Notes: a model not told the origin generated them from the letters alone. Shown: positions 1-6,947, numbered from the stretch's first letter. The stretch: DNA of 8,518 nucleotides from Spirochaetaceae bacterium (GCA_031271875.1 JAISVD010000192.1:1-8518), one strand, 5' to 3'. Numbers and translations are program-made.

Positions 1-412
1 CCATGATCCTGCCGGTGATAAGGGTGGGAGCGTAAATCTGCACCTCCGCCCCCCTCAAGCCCCCGAGGATATCCGCGATTCCGGGATTCCCGGAGAGGTC
101 GATACTCAGGCTCCTGAGGGTACGGATGTGCGTCTGCTCCGACGGATAGCTCACCGACGGGGAGACCGTACCGGGGTCGCGGATTACCAGCGATTTGAGC
201 ACATCATTGACGGCGCCGTAATCAAAGGGGAGCGTCAGCTCCGCATCCCCCGAAGCCGTACCGGAGTGCTCGAAAAATCCAACCCCGGATGAAAAAAGGG
301 CTATCTTTTTCAGGACGATGCCGTTATCATCAGGGCCTGCCGCCCCGAGACTGTACGCCAGCGCCGGCAGAATAAAAAGTATGACAGCTATCTTTCTGTG
401 AATATGGGTCAT
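1..412 (-). CDS. Secreted DUF4139-like protein, N-terminal part (runs off the left edge)
   Basis: The open frame begins at ATG 412-410 and stays open to base 1, giving 137 visible residues. The start is set by AAGGAG (bases 423-418), six bases upstream. Residues 1-24 form a signal peptide: basic start (THIHRK), hydrophobic core AVILFILPALA, then SLGAAG as a likely cleavage zone. There is no lipobox cysteine. The mature part begins with a beta-rich segment (LFSSGVGFFEHSG, 39-51), then VNDVLKSLVI (68-77) and RTLRSLSIDLSGNPGIADIL (97-116). The pairing of a GVGFFE-type strand with NDVLKSL is what I associate with bacterial DUF4139 (mucoidy inhibitor A-like) proteins. That assignment is from memory and only the N-terminus is visible. 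A periplasmic or surface location is inferred. The gene lies 84 bases after the PPDK-like gene, behind an intrinsic terminator, and I see no convincing promoter of its own, so it may depend on readthrough. Confidence 0.68.
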   Translation of the reverse strand, partial: MTHIHRKIAVILFILPALAYSLGAAGPDDNGIVLKKIALFSSGVGFFEHSGTASGDAELTLPFDYGAVNDVLKSLVIRDPGTVSPSVSYPSEQTHIRTLRSLSIDLSGNPGIADILGGLRGAEVQIYAPTLITGRIM

Positions 413-435
413 GCGATTCTCCTTATAAAGGGAAA

Positions 436-469
436 GCCTGCCGGAATCCCCAAAACTATTCCGGCAGGC
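436..469 (-). terminator. Rho-independent terminator after the PPDK-like gene
   Basis: On the minus strand a perfect 12-bp stem (GCCTGCCGGAAT paired with ATTCCGGCAGGC) encloses a 10-base loop and is followed by TTTCCCTTT. It begins 27 bases after the PPDK-like stop codon. The T-rich tail is on the minus side only, which fixes the direction. The tail ends only a few bases before the ribosome binding site of the next minus-strand gene (bases 418-423), so termination and translation initiation signals nearly touch. Confidence 0.88.
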
Positions 470-496
470 CCCTCTGTATATACCGGGCGGAAAACG

Positions 497-3157
497 TTAC
501 CGCTCCTCCCGCTCAAGCTGTACCCGCGCGGCGGAAAGCAGGGCCACCGGGACCGAATAGGGCGAACAGGAAACATACGCCAATCCCGCGTCGATACAGA
601 AACGGATATTCTCGGACCGGGCTCCGTGTTCTCCGCAGAGACCGGTTTTGAGATTCGGGCGCACCGCCTTTCCGCGATCAGCCGCCATACCGATCAGTTC
701 CTTCACCTGGGGAGTGAGCACCGCGAAGGGGTTTCCATCGATCAGGTCATAGAGGGTGTAGTCGGGCATAAAGGAGTTAAAATCGTCACGGGAAAGCCCC
801 AGGGTTGTCTGGGTAAGATCGTTCGTACCAAAGGAGAAAAAGTCCGCATACCTGGCAATACCCGAAGCGCCAAGGGCCGCAGAGGGAAGCTCTATCATTG
901 TGCCCACCTCATAGGGGATGGGTTTCACCTTCTGCTCGCTGAACACCTCAGCTACGGTATCCGCAAGACCGGGATAGCTGCCGCCCTCGATCTTCTTGCC
1001 GTATCTGATGAGCTTGAGTTCACTGGAATTCATCACCAGGGGGATCATGATCTCCGGGGATACGGTAATTTTATCTTCCTTTTTGAGCCTGCACACAGCC
1101 TCAAAGATTGCCCGGATCTGCATCCTGTATATCTCCGGATAGGAGATCGCAATACGGCAGCCCCGGTGTCCCAGCATGGGGTTGAATTCCACCAGGGCGT
1201 CGATACGGGCGAGTATGGAGCTCTTCGTGATCCCGCCGGAAGCGCCCACTTTTTTCCCTTTTCCGCCGGAGAGGAATTCCACAAAACGATCCAGCTCATC
1301 CTGATTATGGGGCAGAAATTCATGCAGCGGCGCATCCAGCAGCCGGATGGTCACCCGCTTCCCGGCCATCACTTTGAATATTTTGTAGAAATCACCGGTC
1401 TGCATCTTCTGCAGTTTTCCCAGCGCAGCAGCCCGCTCCTTTGGGGTCTCGGAGATGACCATCTGCCGGAACACATTTATCCTGTCATCGCTGAAGAACA
1501 TATGCTCCGTGCGGCAGAGACCTATCCCGTCGGCTCCCAGAAGGAGGGCGGTCTCCGCGTCCCGCTGGGTGTCCGCATTGGCCCGGACGGTAAAGCCCCC
1601 GGTCAGCTTCTTGCAGATCCCGATCAGATCGAGGACCCCGGAATTCTGTGAATCCGGCTGCCGGAGTTCCCCCCGGCCCTTATATATCACCGGAGAATCC
1701 TGATAGGGAACATTCAGGGTAATGTAATCGCCCTCGCTGAATGTTATCCCCCCGAGTTTCGCTTTTCTTCCGGTAATTTTCATATCCGGCCTGACCAGAG
1801 ATATCTTTCCGTACTGGCGGGCGACTACCGAGGCGTGGGCCGCGTATCCCCCTTCGCTGGACAGAACGCCGTCCGCCGCCTCTATCGCCTTGACATCCCC
1901 GGCGTATGTGGCGGGCATGACAAGGATACAGTGGGTATCCTCCTGCTTCTGCTTTGCAGCCCGGTACGCATCAAGGAGCGTCTCGGTGGAAAAATATACC
2001 CGTCCCACGGCGGCCCCCTGCGAACCGGCGATCCCTCCCTGTTCACTGGGGAATTTTTTCACGCTCACCGGATCGATAACCGGGTGCAGCACCTCACCCA
2101 GCTCCTCCGGTTTGAAGGACTGGATGAGTTCCCTGTCGGTAATTATTTTCCGTTTATACAGATCAAGGAGGAGCCGCAGCTGCGCGGCGGTACTCTTCTG
2201 TAAAATACTTCGCTGTTCGATAAACCAGAGTTTTTTGTTTTCTATGGTAAAACGTATCTGCCGTATCTCACGGAAGGAGTCCTCGATGAGACCGGCGATC
2301 TTCCGGAGTTCCTTCAGATATTTTCCATCGATACTGTTGATATCCGCACCGTCTGTGTGCACTTCATCGAATTTTTCCGGATAATAATAGCCGTCCAGTA
2401 TCCTCTCGCCGGTGGCGGTGTTGCGGGTACAGAAAACCCCCAGGCAGGAATCGGCGGTGGTATTGCCGTATACCATGGGCTGAATCAGGATGGCGGTATC
2501 GTTTTCATCCTGCTCCTCAAGGGCAAACATACGGCTGACAAGGCGCATCCCTGTTTCAAGCTGGGTGACTGCGGAACTGAAGAAACCTTCAGGAAGGTAA
2601 TTCCGATACCTCTTCATCAGCTCAATTCCGGGAGGAATACTATCCGCCTCCAGCAGTTCCCCGATCTCCCGGAGGCGCTCCGAGGCGGTTTTCACCTCCC
2701 TGGGAGCGCCTTCAAGCTCGGCGATACGCTGCGCCACCGAAAGGAATCCTTTCATCATGAAAAGCACCTCATGGGCGGCGAAATTCGATCCCACCTTTTT
2801 CGCGAACCCCTCAAAGGTATCCTCCGCGAGTCCGATACTGTGAAGCATCGGATAATCCGCTATGGCGAGGTTAGGAGAGATAACCAGCTTGATAAGCAGC
2901 GGGTTTTCAGGGTTTCCGAATTCGTTTCCTACTTCAAGGGCGAATTTGCCGAAAAAGGCTGAAAGGTGTTTAGCGAAGGATATCCCGCCGAGATCATTCG
3001 CGGCTGAAGCATCGATCACGACTCCTGCGAGCACGGGAAGGTCCATCTCCGCGAATTCAACGGCGCGCCGGCCCCGGATGCCGAATCCGCTCCGATCGGT
3101 CTTCTGCGACAGGGGCTCGCTGCGGCTGAAAAAATATATCTTTTTATCAAATGACAT
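497..3157 (-). CDS. Pyruvate phosphate dikinase-like protein with degenerate ATP-grasp domain
   Basis: This 886-residue protein is near the usual PPDK length (about 875-900). PPDK interconverts ATP, pyruvate and phosphate with AMP, PEP and pyrophosphate through a swivelling phosphohistidine. The central domain keeps the phosphohistidine: GGYAAHASVVAR with His441. The C-terminal PEP/pyruvate barrel is complete: GLCRTEH (546-552, Arg549), TIRLLDAPLHEFLP (603-616, Arg605), MLGHRGCR (661-668), GTMIELP (752-758, Glu756), FSFGTNDLTQ (774-783) and the acid/base Cys841 in GLCGEHG. By contrast, the N-terminal ATP-grasp half is recognisable (MVYGN, TRNTATGE, FTIE) but has lost most ATP-binding residues: Arg28 replaces the GGKGAN lysine, and the RSGA arginine, the DIE acids and the QTR glutamine are changed. 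The start follows a GGGGGAGAGG tract, 12 bases after the upstream stop, so it is co-transcribed with that gene. T. pallidum TP0746 is the likely ortholog (recalled). The fold assignment is firm; ATP-dependent PPDK activity is doubtful. Confidence 0.87.
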   Translation of the reverse strand: MSFDKKIYFFSRSEPLSQKTDRSGFGIRGRRAVEFAEMDLPVLAGVVIDASAANDLGGISFAKHLSAFFGKFALEVGNEFGNPENPLLIKLVISPNLAIADYPMLHSIGLAEDTFEGFAKKVGSNFAAHEVLFMMKGFLSVAQRIAELEGAPREVKTASERLREIGELLEADSIPPGIELMKRYRNYLPEGFFSSAVTQLETGMRLVSRMFALEEQDENDTAILIQPMVYGNTTADSCLGVFCTRNTATGERILDGYYYPEKFDEVHTDGADINSIDGKYLKELRKIAGLIEDSFREIRQIRFTIENKKLWFIEQRSILQKSTAAQLRLLLDLYKRKIITDRELIQSFKPEELGEVLHPVIDPVSVKKFPSEQGGIAGSQGAAVGRVYFSTETLLDAYRAAKQKQEDTHCILVMPATYAGDVKAIEAADGVLSSEGGYAAHASVVARQYGKISLVRPDMKITGRKAKLGGITFSEGDYITLNVPYQDSPVIYKGRGELRQPDSQNSGVLDLIGICKKLTGGFTVRANADTQRDAETALLLGADGIGLCRTEHMFFSDDRINVFRQMVISETPKERAAALGKLQKMQTGDFYKIFKVMAGKRVTIRLLDAPLHEFLPHNQDELDRFVEFLSGGKGKKVGASGGITKSSILARIDALVEFNPMLGHRGCRIAISYPEIYRMQIRAIFEAVCRLKKEDKITVSPEIMIPLVMNSSELKLIRYGKKIEGGSYPGLADTVAEVFSEQKVKPIPYEVGTMIELPSAALGASGIARYADFFSFGTNDLTQTTLGLSRDDFNSFMPDYTLYDLIDGNPFAVLTPQVKELIGMAADRGKAVRPNLKTGLCGEHGARSENIRFCIDAGLAYVSCSPYSVPVALLSAARVQLEREER

Positions 3158-3169
3158 CGTCCTCTCCCC

Positions 3170-4297
3170 CTAGAAAAGCTTCATGATTGTACCGGGCGCG
3201 CCCTGGAGAAACGCCTCAAACCGGGGGCTCGCGCCCTGAACAAAATACCGTCTGAGCTTTGCCACATCCTGCGGATTCTCCCCTGCCACGGCGAACTGTA
3301 TGCTGCTGCCGTGTTTTACCTTTCCCCATTTGAACAGGGTGTTTATGTCGGTTATGCGCTCCCCATCGTAGTAGACAAATATCTGAAGGTGCGGATATTT
3401 CCATGTATAACTGTCGATTATCCGCTTCCAGGCCTCCACATTACCGTTATGAAACAACTCATTGGTAACCGGGACTGAAACCAGCGGGGTCATCCGGCGC
3501 AGCGATGCTGTCTCGCTGGATGCGGCCGCAGCGGGCCTTTCGACAGCGGCGGCAGAGGAAACGCCGGGAGCGTCCTTGGCAAAGGCGAAGGATCCGCCGG
3601 AAGCCGAAGGTTTCCGCCCTGCGGTTTTAGCGGCCGCCGGCCTACCCTTTGCGGCGGAGGCTCTGCCCTTTCCGGTCCCGGAGGCCTTCAACGTCCCCTG
3701 TGACGCACCTTCACGGACAGCCACGGCCTTCTGCGGCGCCGGAGCCTTGAAGGGCCCTTTAAGCAGTTCCGGCGGGGCCGTTACTTTGCGGTTTTCAATA
3801 ATATCCAGGCACTTTTCACAGGCCATATCACTCATGGCCCTGAAGGCCGGTGTATTTTTTGCTCCGTCTCCCAGGAAACCGCAATAGATGACCAGAAGCT
3901 CATTTTTCCTTAAATGGGAAAGAATATCGCTGTGTTCCGGGCTCTTCGGATTTATGATGATACTGCCGATATCCGGGTCGTGATAGACGAGGGTGATATC
4001 AACGGCCCTCCATCTGGCAAACTCCGCAGTGATTTCAGCGATCTTTACCGGGACTGCGGAAAGGTTACGGGAGAGCACCGAATAGTTCCACCGATCCGCC
4101 AGCAGCATCCGCGCCACGGCGCTGATCTCGTTCGAGTCAAAGGTCTTCTTCAGAATAAGCTGGTTGATCTCATCGGCGATGTTTGTGCTGTTTTCACAGA
4201 GATCAAGTATCTGTATGGTGTTTTTTATATGACGGACATTTTTATTAAACCCTTTCCGGGTAGAAAGGTTTGCAAAATTATACCCGGAATCGTTCAT
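3170..4297 (-). CDS. Conserved treponemal protein of unknown function, two domains joined by an Ala/Lys/Pro-rich linker
   Basis: The protein has 375 residues, with no signal peptide or membrane segment, so it is probably cytoplasmic. The start is fixed by a strong AGGAGG five bases upstream of ATG 4297-4295. Residues 1-170 form a compact domain: a helical first part (TIQILDLCENSTNIADEINQ) and a strand-rich second part (DITLVYHDPDIGSIIINP, 100-117; NELLVIYCGFLGDG, 132-145) with Cys139, Cys160 and Cys163. Residues about 175-275 are low complexity, rich in Ala, Lys, Pro, Gly and Ser. Residues 276-375 form a second ordered domain with NELFHNGNVEAWKRIIDSY (279-297), FVYYDGERITDINTLFKWGK (307-326), a VKHGSSIQFAVAGE strand and RRYFVQGASPRFEAFLQG (349-366). 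The order matches what I recall of TP0747, uncharacterised. It sits between the filament gene and the PPDK-like gene and is followed by the latter after 12 bases, so the two form an operon. I do not assign a function. Confidence 0.87.
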   Translation of the reverse strand: MNDSGYNFANLSTRKGFNKNVRHIKNTIQILDLCENSTNIADEINQLILKKTFDSNEISAVARMLLADRWNYSVLSRNLSAVPVKIAEITAEFARWRAVDITLVYHDPDIGSIIINPKSPEHSDILSHLRKNELLVIYCGFLGDGAKNTPAFRAMSDMACEKCLDIIENRKVTAPPELLKGPFKAPAPQKAVAVREGASQGTLKASGTGKGRASAAKGRPAAAKTAGRKPSASGGSFAFAKDAPGVSSAAAVERPAAAASSETASLRRMTPLVSVPVTNELFHNGNVEAWKRIIDSYTWKYPHLQIFVYYDGERITDINTLFKWGKVKHGSSIQFAVAGENPQDVAKLRRYFVQGASPRFEAFLQGAPGTIMKLF

Positions 4298-4599
4298 AAT
4301 CTCCTCCTGAACAGTGGATACGTCCGGACCGGAATCCGTTCAGGCGGCAAAGAAAAAACATACCCGTTTTACTGTTCCCCGCCCCCAAAACCTTCTGTCC
4401 GCTGAACTCAGGATAGTGCCCGGACACAACGGACAGGGATTTCATCTCATGCCATGCAGTTTTCAGTATAGTAAAATCTGCTTCTCCGATCCGGTCCATA
4501 AAGGGAACATGCCCCACAAGCCGGTTGCTTATGGAGCATGTCTTCTATTCTTTTAAGGACAGCTACGGGCCTTTCGAATACAATTACGGCAGCTGCGTT
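4298..4599. other. 302-base intergenic region between cfpA and the two-gene operon
   Basis: I see no gene here. It contains the cfpA-distal stem-loop (4507-4541), and a 7-bp inverted repeat CTGTCCG/CGGACAG (4395-4401 with 4430-4436) separated by 28 bases. On the minus strand there is a TATACT hexamer near 4462-4467 without a good -35 partner, which could be the -10 of a promoter for the downstream operon (weak). The Shine-Dalgarno sequence of the 3170-4297 gene lies at its left edge. Short frames across it (for example 4278-4517 minus) have no credible ribosome binding site and overlap the stem-loop. Confidence 0.6.
4507..4541 (-). terminator. Strong stem-loop downstream of cfpA, probable terminator
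   Basis: Read on the minus strand, 15 bases (ACATGCTCCATAAGC) pair with GCTTGTGGGGCATGT around a 5-base AACCG loop. All 15 positions pair if two G-U pairs are allowed; on the plus strand the same two positions become A-C mismatches, so the structure is built for minus-strand RNA. It starts 58 bases after the cfpA stop. The following TCCCTTTATGG is a poor U-tract, so it could be a terminator, an RNA-stabilising 3' hairpin, or a partial terminator leaving some readthrough into the downstream operon. Confidence 0.65.
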
Positions 4600-6708
4600 T
4601 TATACTTCACGGATGCCGCTTTTTGAAGAACCCCGTCCGCCGCGCCTTGTCTTTCCGGAATCAACAACCCCTGCCTTTTTTGCGGGAGCCTTGTCGGCTT
4701 TCTTTACAGGAGTCCTTCCTGCCCTCTTCGCAGGAGCGGCTTCACGGGACACGGCATTAACCGTCTTCTCGGGCAGGGCCGAGGCTTCCGCCTCGATAGC
4801 GGAAGAGAGGCTCGCCTCATCGTTCAGCATATCAAGGTATGAGCTGCCCGGAGCGGCCATGACCTCGGTACTTTCGTTTTCGGAGGAGAAGGACTGTGTA
4901 AGGTCCGCGCGGACGGTGGAGCGGCGGCGGCTGAATGACGCAAACGCCGCATCCTGGAAGCCCTTTGATACGCCGTGCAGGAATTCGTTAAGCACATTTG
5001 CCATACCGTCAAGGGTGGCCTTCTTACGCTTGATAGAGGTGATATCCACATCAAGGAGCAGTCCGGGCTGAATATGGAAGGGATTGATCATGTAATCAAA
5101 CTTGTTGAATTCCTTCTCGAGGAAATCAAGGCGCTCCTCCATGACACGGCGCTCGATAGGATACTGGTAGTCGTACATGTTCTTGAGCCGATCCCGCATA
5201 AGGATGAGCTTACTGCGTATCTTATCCTTCTCGTACAGGTAGGTGCGGTTCATCTTTTCCACATCGGTTTCGGGAACTTTTATGAAGGAAACCTCATCCC
5301 ATACCTTGGCGGTGTCTTCGTATACAGGATCGCCGGATTTTGACTTGTAGCGCCGCACGATCTTGCGCTTGTACAGCTTTGCCAGGTCCTCAAAATCCGC
5401 GATGCGGGTAAACAGCTTGTTATCGTCATACTTTGTGTGAAGCACGTCCCAAAGGTGTTCGACTTCGGTTTCAAAGCTGGCCAGCTGTATCTGGTAAGCG
5501 TTGCGCTCCGCCAGGAGCTGGGCGTTGTCGTAATATTTCAGCTTGATCTGATAGCGCTCATCCGGGAGGTTGGCGACATCGGTGTCCTCATACTCCCGGA
5601 GGATGAGCTCACGGGCGTTCTTGAGGTTTTCAATATACTGATATCCCATCTTTGAGGTGTCCAGAATTGACGTAAGAGAGTTGACGGCGGTATTGAATCC
5701 GCGGTTTCTGATATTCTCCATGTCAATGATCTTCTTGAGGTTCTCCCGGATGTTGAGCTGGTCGAACGATGCAGGATCAATCTCCGCCCGGAGGTCGCTG
5801 ATCCTGTCCATCAGGTCCTTGGCAACATAATTGTAGCGTTTTGCCTTGGGGCTTTCCGCGTCGTCATCGGTATAAGTTTTGACCTTTTCCATCTTGTTGA
5901 AGATGAGTTCCGCATCGGAGAACTCCTCAAGGCCCTGATCTATCCGGTCATCCTTGAGTTTCTCGATCTCCTTGTCGATATGGTCGGTGATATTCTTTGC
6001 TATGAGGTCCTTGATAAGATACTCGACCGTTGCCTGGTAGTGGAAAATCGGACTTATAAGTTCGGAATCAAGAATATTGATGGACAGCTTCACATCGGAA
6101 ACTGTGCCGGGTTTATAGAGGTTATCCTTGAACGCGCATTTTACCACGGAATAAGCGTTTTCGCCCCGGACAAAGGCGCCGACGTCCGCTTTCTGGCGGA
6201 GGATCGAGTTTGTAAGGGTTTCCAGCTCGTTTACACCCCGCTGGATATGGCCCTGGAGATGGCCGTACATGTTGACCATCGATTTTTCAATCTCACCGGT
6301 GTTGAATTTATCGGCCCCGCCCACGGAATCGAGCAGATCCGCGATCTCCTTGGGGGTATAGCGGTTGAGAACCTTCATCTCCTCTTTGTCGATGAAATTT
6401 CTGACCTTTTTTACCATCTCATCTTCACTGGTTACCATGTACCGGTTGAACATGTTCTGGTAGTTCTGGTTAAAATAGTTATATAACTTTTCTTTTAAAC
6501 CGCCCATTACATCGAGACGCTCAAGCACTTCCTTAGGCAGCCTGGCATTCATATGATGAAGGACCTTGTTCGTCTCCTCTTCCAAAAGCTGGTTTACTTC
6601 AGTCTGCTGGTCCCTGTAATCCTGCGCCAGAGAGTTGCGGGATCCGACCGCGCTGGGTTTTTCCGGATGAAATACATTTGGACTTTTAGGTAAATCTATA
6701 CTCGCCAT
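4600..6708 (-). CDS. cfpA: Cytoplasmic filament protein A
   Basis: CfpA builds the ribbon of cytoplasmic filaments that runs under the inner membrane along the treponemal cell body; loss of it in T. denticola causes chained cells with division and chromosome-segregation defects (established knowledge). The 702-residue product matches the family in size (about 680) and character: no signal peptide, Cys-poor, almost entirely charged and helical, with extended coiled-coil-like stretches (about 25-125, 225-340, 385-450, 480-580). Family-like segments are RNSLAQDYRDQQTEVNQLLE (24-43), VMGGLKEKLYNYFNQNYQN (67-85) and NRGFNTAVNSLTSILDTSKM (335-354). ATG 6708-6706 has AAGGAG six bases upstream. After about residue 595 the sequence becomes Ser-rich, then a basic tail (655-702) with PVKKADKAPAKKAG and KTRRGGRGSSKSG. 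About 15 of those 48 residues are Lys or Arg; the tail is not something I recall from the T. pallidum protein. It has its own strong promoter and a stem-loop at its end, so it is probably transcribed mainly alone and abundantly. Confidence 0.92.
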   Translation of the reverse strand: MASIDLPKSPNVFHPEKPSAVGSRNSLAQDYRDQQTEVNQLLEEETNKVLHHMNARLPKEVLERLDVMGGLKEKLYNYFNQNYQNMFNRYMVTSEDEMVKKVRNFIDKEEMKVLNRYTPKEIADLLDSVGGADKFNTGEIEKSMVNMYGHLQGHIQRGVNELETLTNSILRQKADVGAFVRGENAYSVVKCAFKDNLYKPGTVSDVKLSINILDSELISPIFHYQATVEYLIKDLIAKNITDHIDKEIEKLKDDRIDQGLEEFSDAELIFNKMEKVKTYTDDDAESPKAKRYNYVAKDLMDRISDLRAEIDPASFDQLNIRENLKKIIDMENIRNRGFNTAVNSLTSILDTSKMGYQYIENLKNARELILREYEDTDVANLPDERYQIKLKYYDNAQLLAERNAYQIQLASFETEVEHLWDVLHTKYDDNKLFTRIADFEDLAKLYKRKIVRRYKSKSGDPVYEDTAKVWDEVSFIKVPETDVEKMNRTYLYEKDKIRSKLILMRDRLKNMYDYQYPIERRVMEERLDFLEKEFNKFDYMINPFHIQPGLLLDVDITSIKRKKATLDGMANVLNEFLHGVSKGFQDAAFASFSRRRSTVRADLTQSFSSENESTEVMAAPGSSYLDMLNDEASLSSAIEAEASALPEKTVNAVSREAAPAKRAGRTPVKKADKAPAKKAGVVDSGKTRRGGRGSSKSGIREV

Positions 6709-6836
6709 TACATTCTCCTTACCGCATAAATACTGTTATCGGTCTCTCCGTTAACTGGAAACGGTCCGGGAAAGTACAGTCCAGAGGCCGCGGCTCCAGT
6801 CGGAATAGCTGTTTCTGCTAACATTCTATAATACAC

Positions 6837-6864
6837 ATTATAAGCATCCTTCAATTAATGTAAA
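6837..6864 (-). promoter_or_regulatory. Sigma-70-type promoter of cfpA
   Basis: On the minus strand, TTTACA (6864-6859) is followed after 16 bases by a perfect TATAAT (6842-6837). Transcription would start near 6830, leaving about 120 bases of leader before the cfpA ATG. This is the best sigma-70 match in the window and fits an abundant structural protein. Confidence 0.75.
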
Positions 6865-6866
6865 GC

Positions 6867-6890
6867 ACTTTTTTTTCCACTTTTTTCACC
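6867..6890 (-). promoter_or_regulatory. A-tract, UP-element-like sequence upstream of the cfpA promoter
   Basis: Read on the minus strand, GGTGAAAAAAGTGG and AAAAAAAAGTGC lie directly upstream of the cfpA -35 box, spanning about -38 to -60. Two phased A-tracts in that position resemble an UP element that contacts the RNA polymerase alpha subunits. The GTG(G)-A-tract unit is repeated twice. Inferred from position and composition only. Confidence 0.45.
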
Positions 6891-6910
6891 TTCCGACAAA
6901 AAACGTATTT

Positions 6911-6934
6911 TTATGATATACTTATTATGATATA
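6911..6934 (+). repeat. Direct repeat TTATGATATA x2, 14-bp period
   Basis: TTATGATATA occurs at 6911-6920 and exactly again at 6925-6934; a related TGATATCATATAA follows at 6966-6978. Each copy reads as an extended -10 element (TG-A-TATACT at 6914-6922, TG-A-TATAAG at 6928-6936). They may be alternative -10 regions for the plus-strand genes or tandem sites for a regulator. Confidence 0.45.
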
Positions 6935-6947
6935 AGTAACACCTGAC

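Noticed and set aside
398..1651. A 417-codon open frame on the plus strand
   Set aside because: It lies antisense to the highly conserved C-terminal PEP/pyruvate domain of the PPDK-like gene, has no ribosome binding site of note, and its product resembles no protein family; it is a by-product of codon bias in the real gene.
2357..2962. A 201-codon plus-strand frame
   Set aside because: Antisense to the N-terminal half of the PPDK-like gene, with no recognisable domain.
3462..3887. A 141-codon Ala-rich plus-strand frame
   Set aside because: It mirrors the low-complexity linker of the minus-strand gene, which naturally gives an open antisense frame.
4395..4436. 7-bp inverted repeat CTGTCCG/CGGACAG
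   Set aside because: Too short with a 28-base spacer to be a convincing terminator or operator; recorded only in the intergenic entry.
4278..4517. A 79-codon minus-strand frame in the cfpA-to-operon gap
   Set aside because: Its start codon is inside the stem-loop at 4507-4541, it overlaps the start of the next gene, and it has no properly spaced ribosome binding site or protein-like composition.
5980..6486. A 168-codon plus-strand frame
   Set aside because: Antisense to the helical core of cfpA, whose identity is clear.
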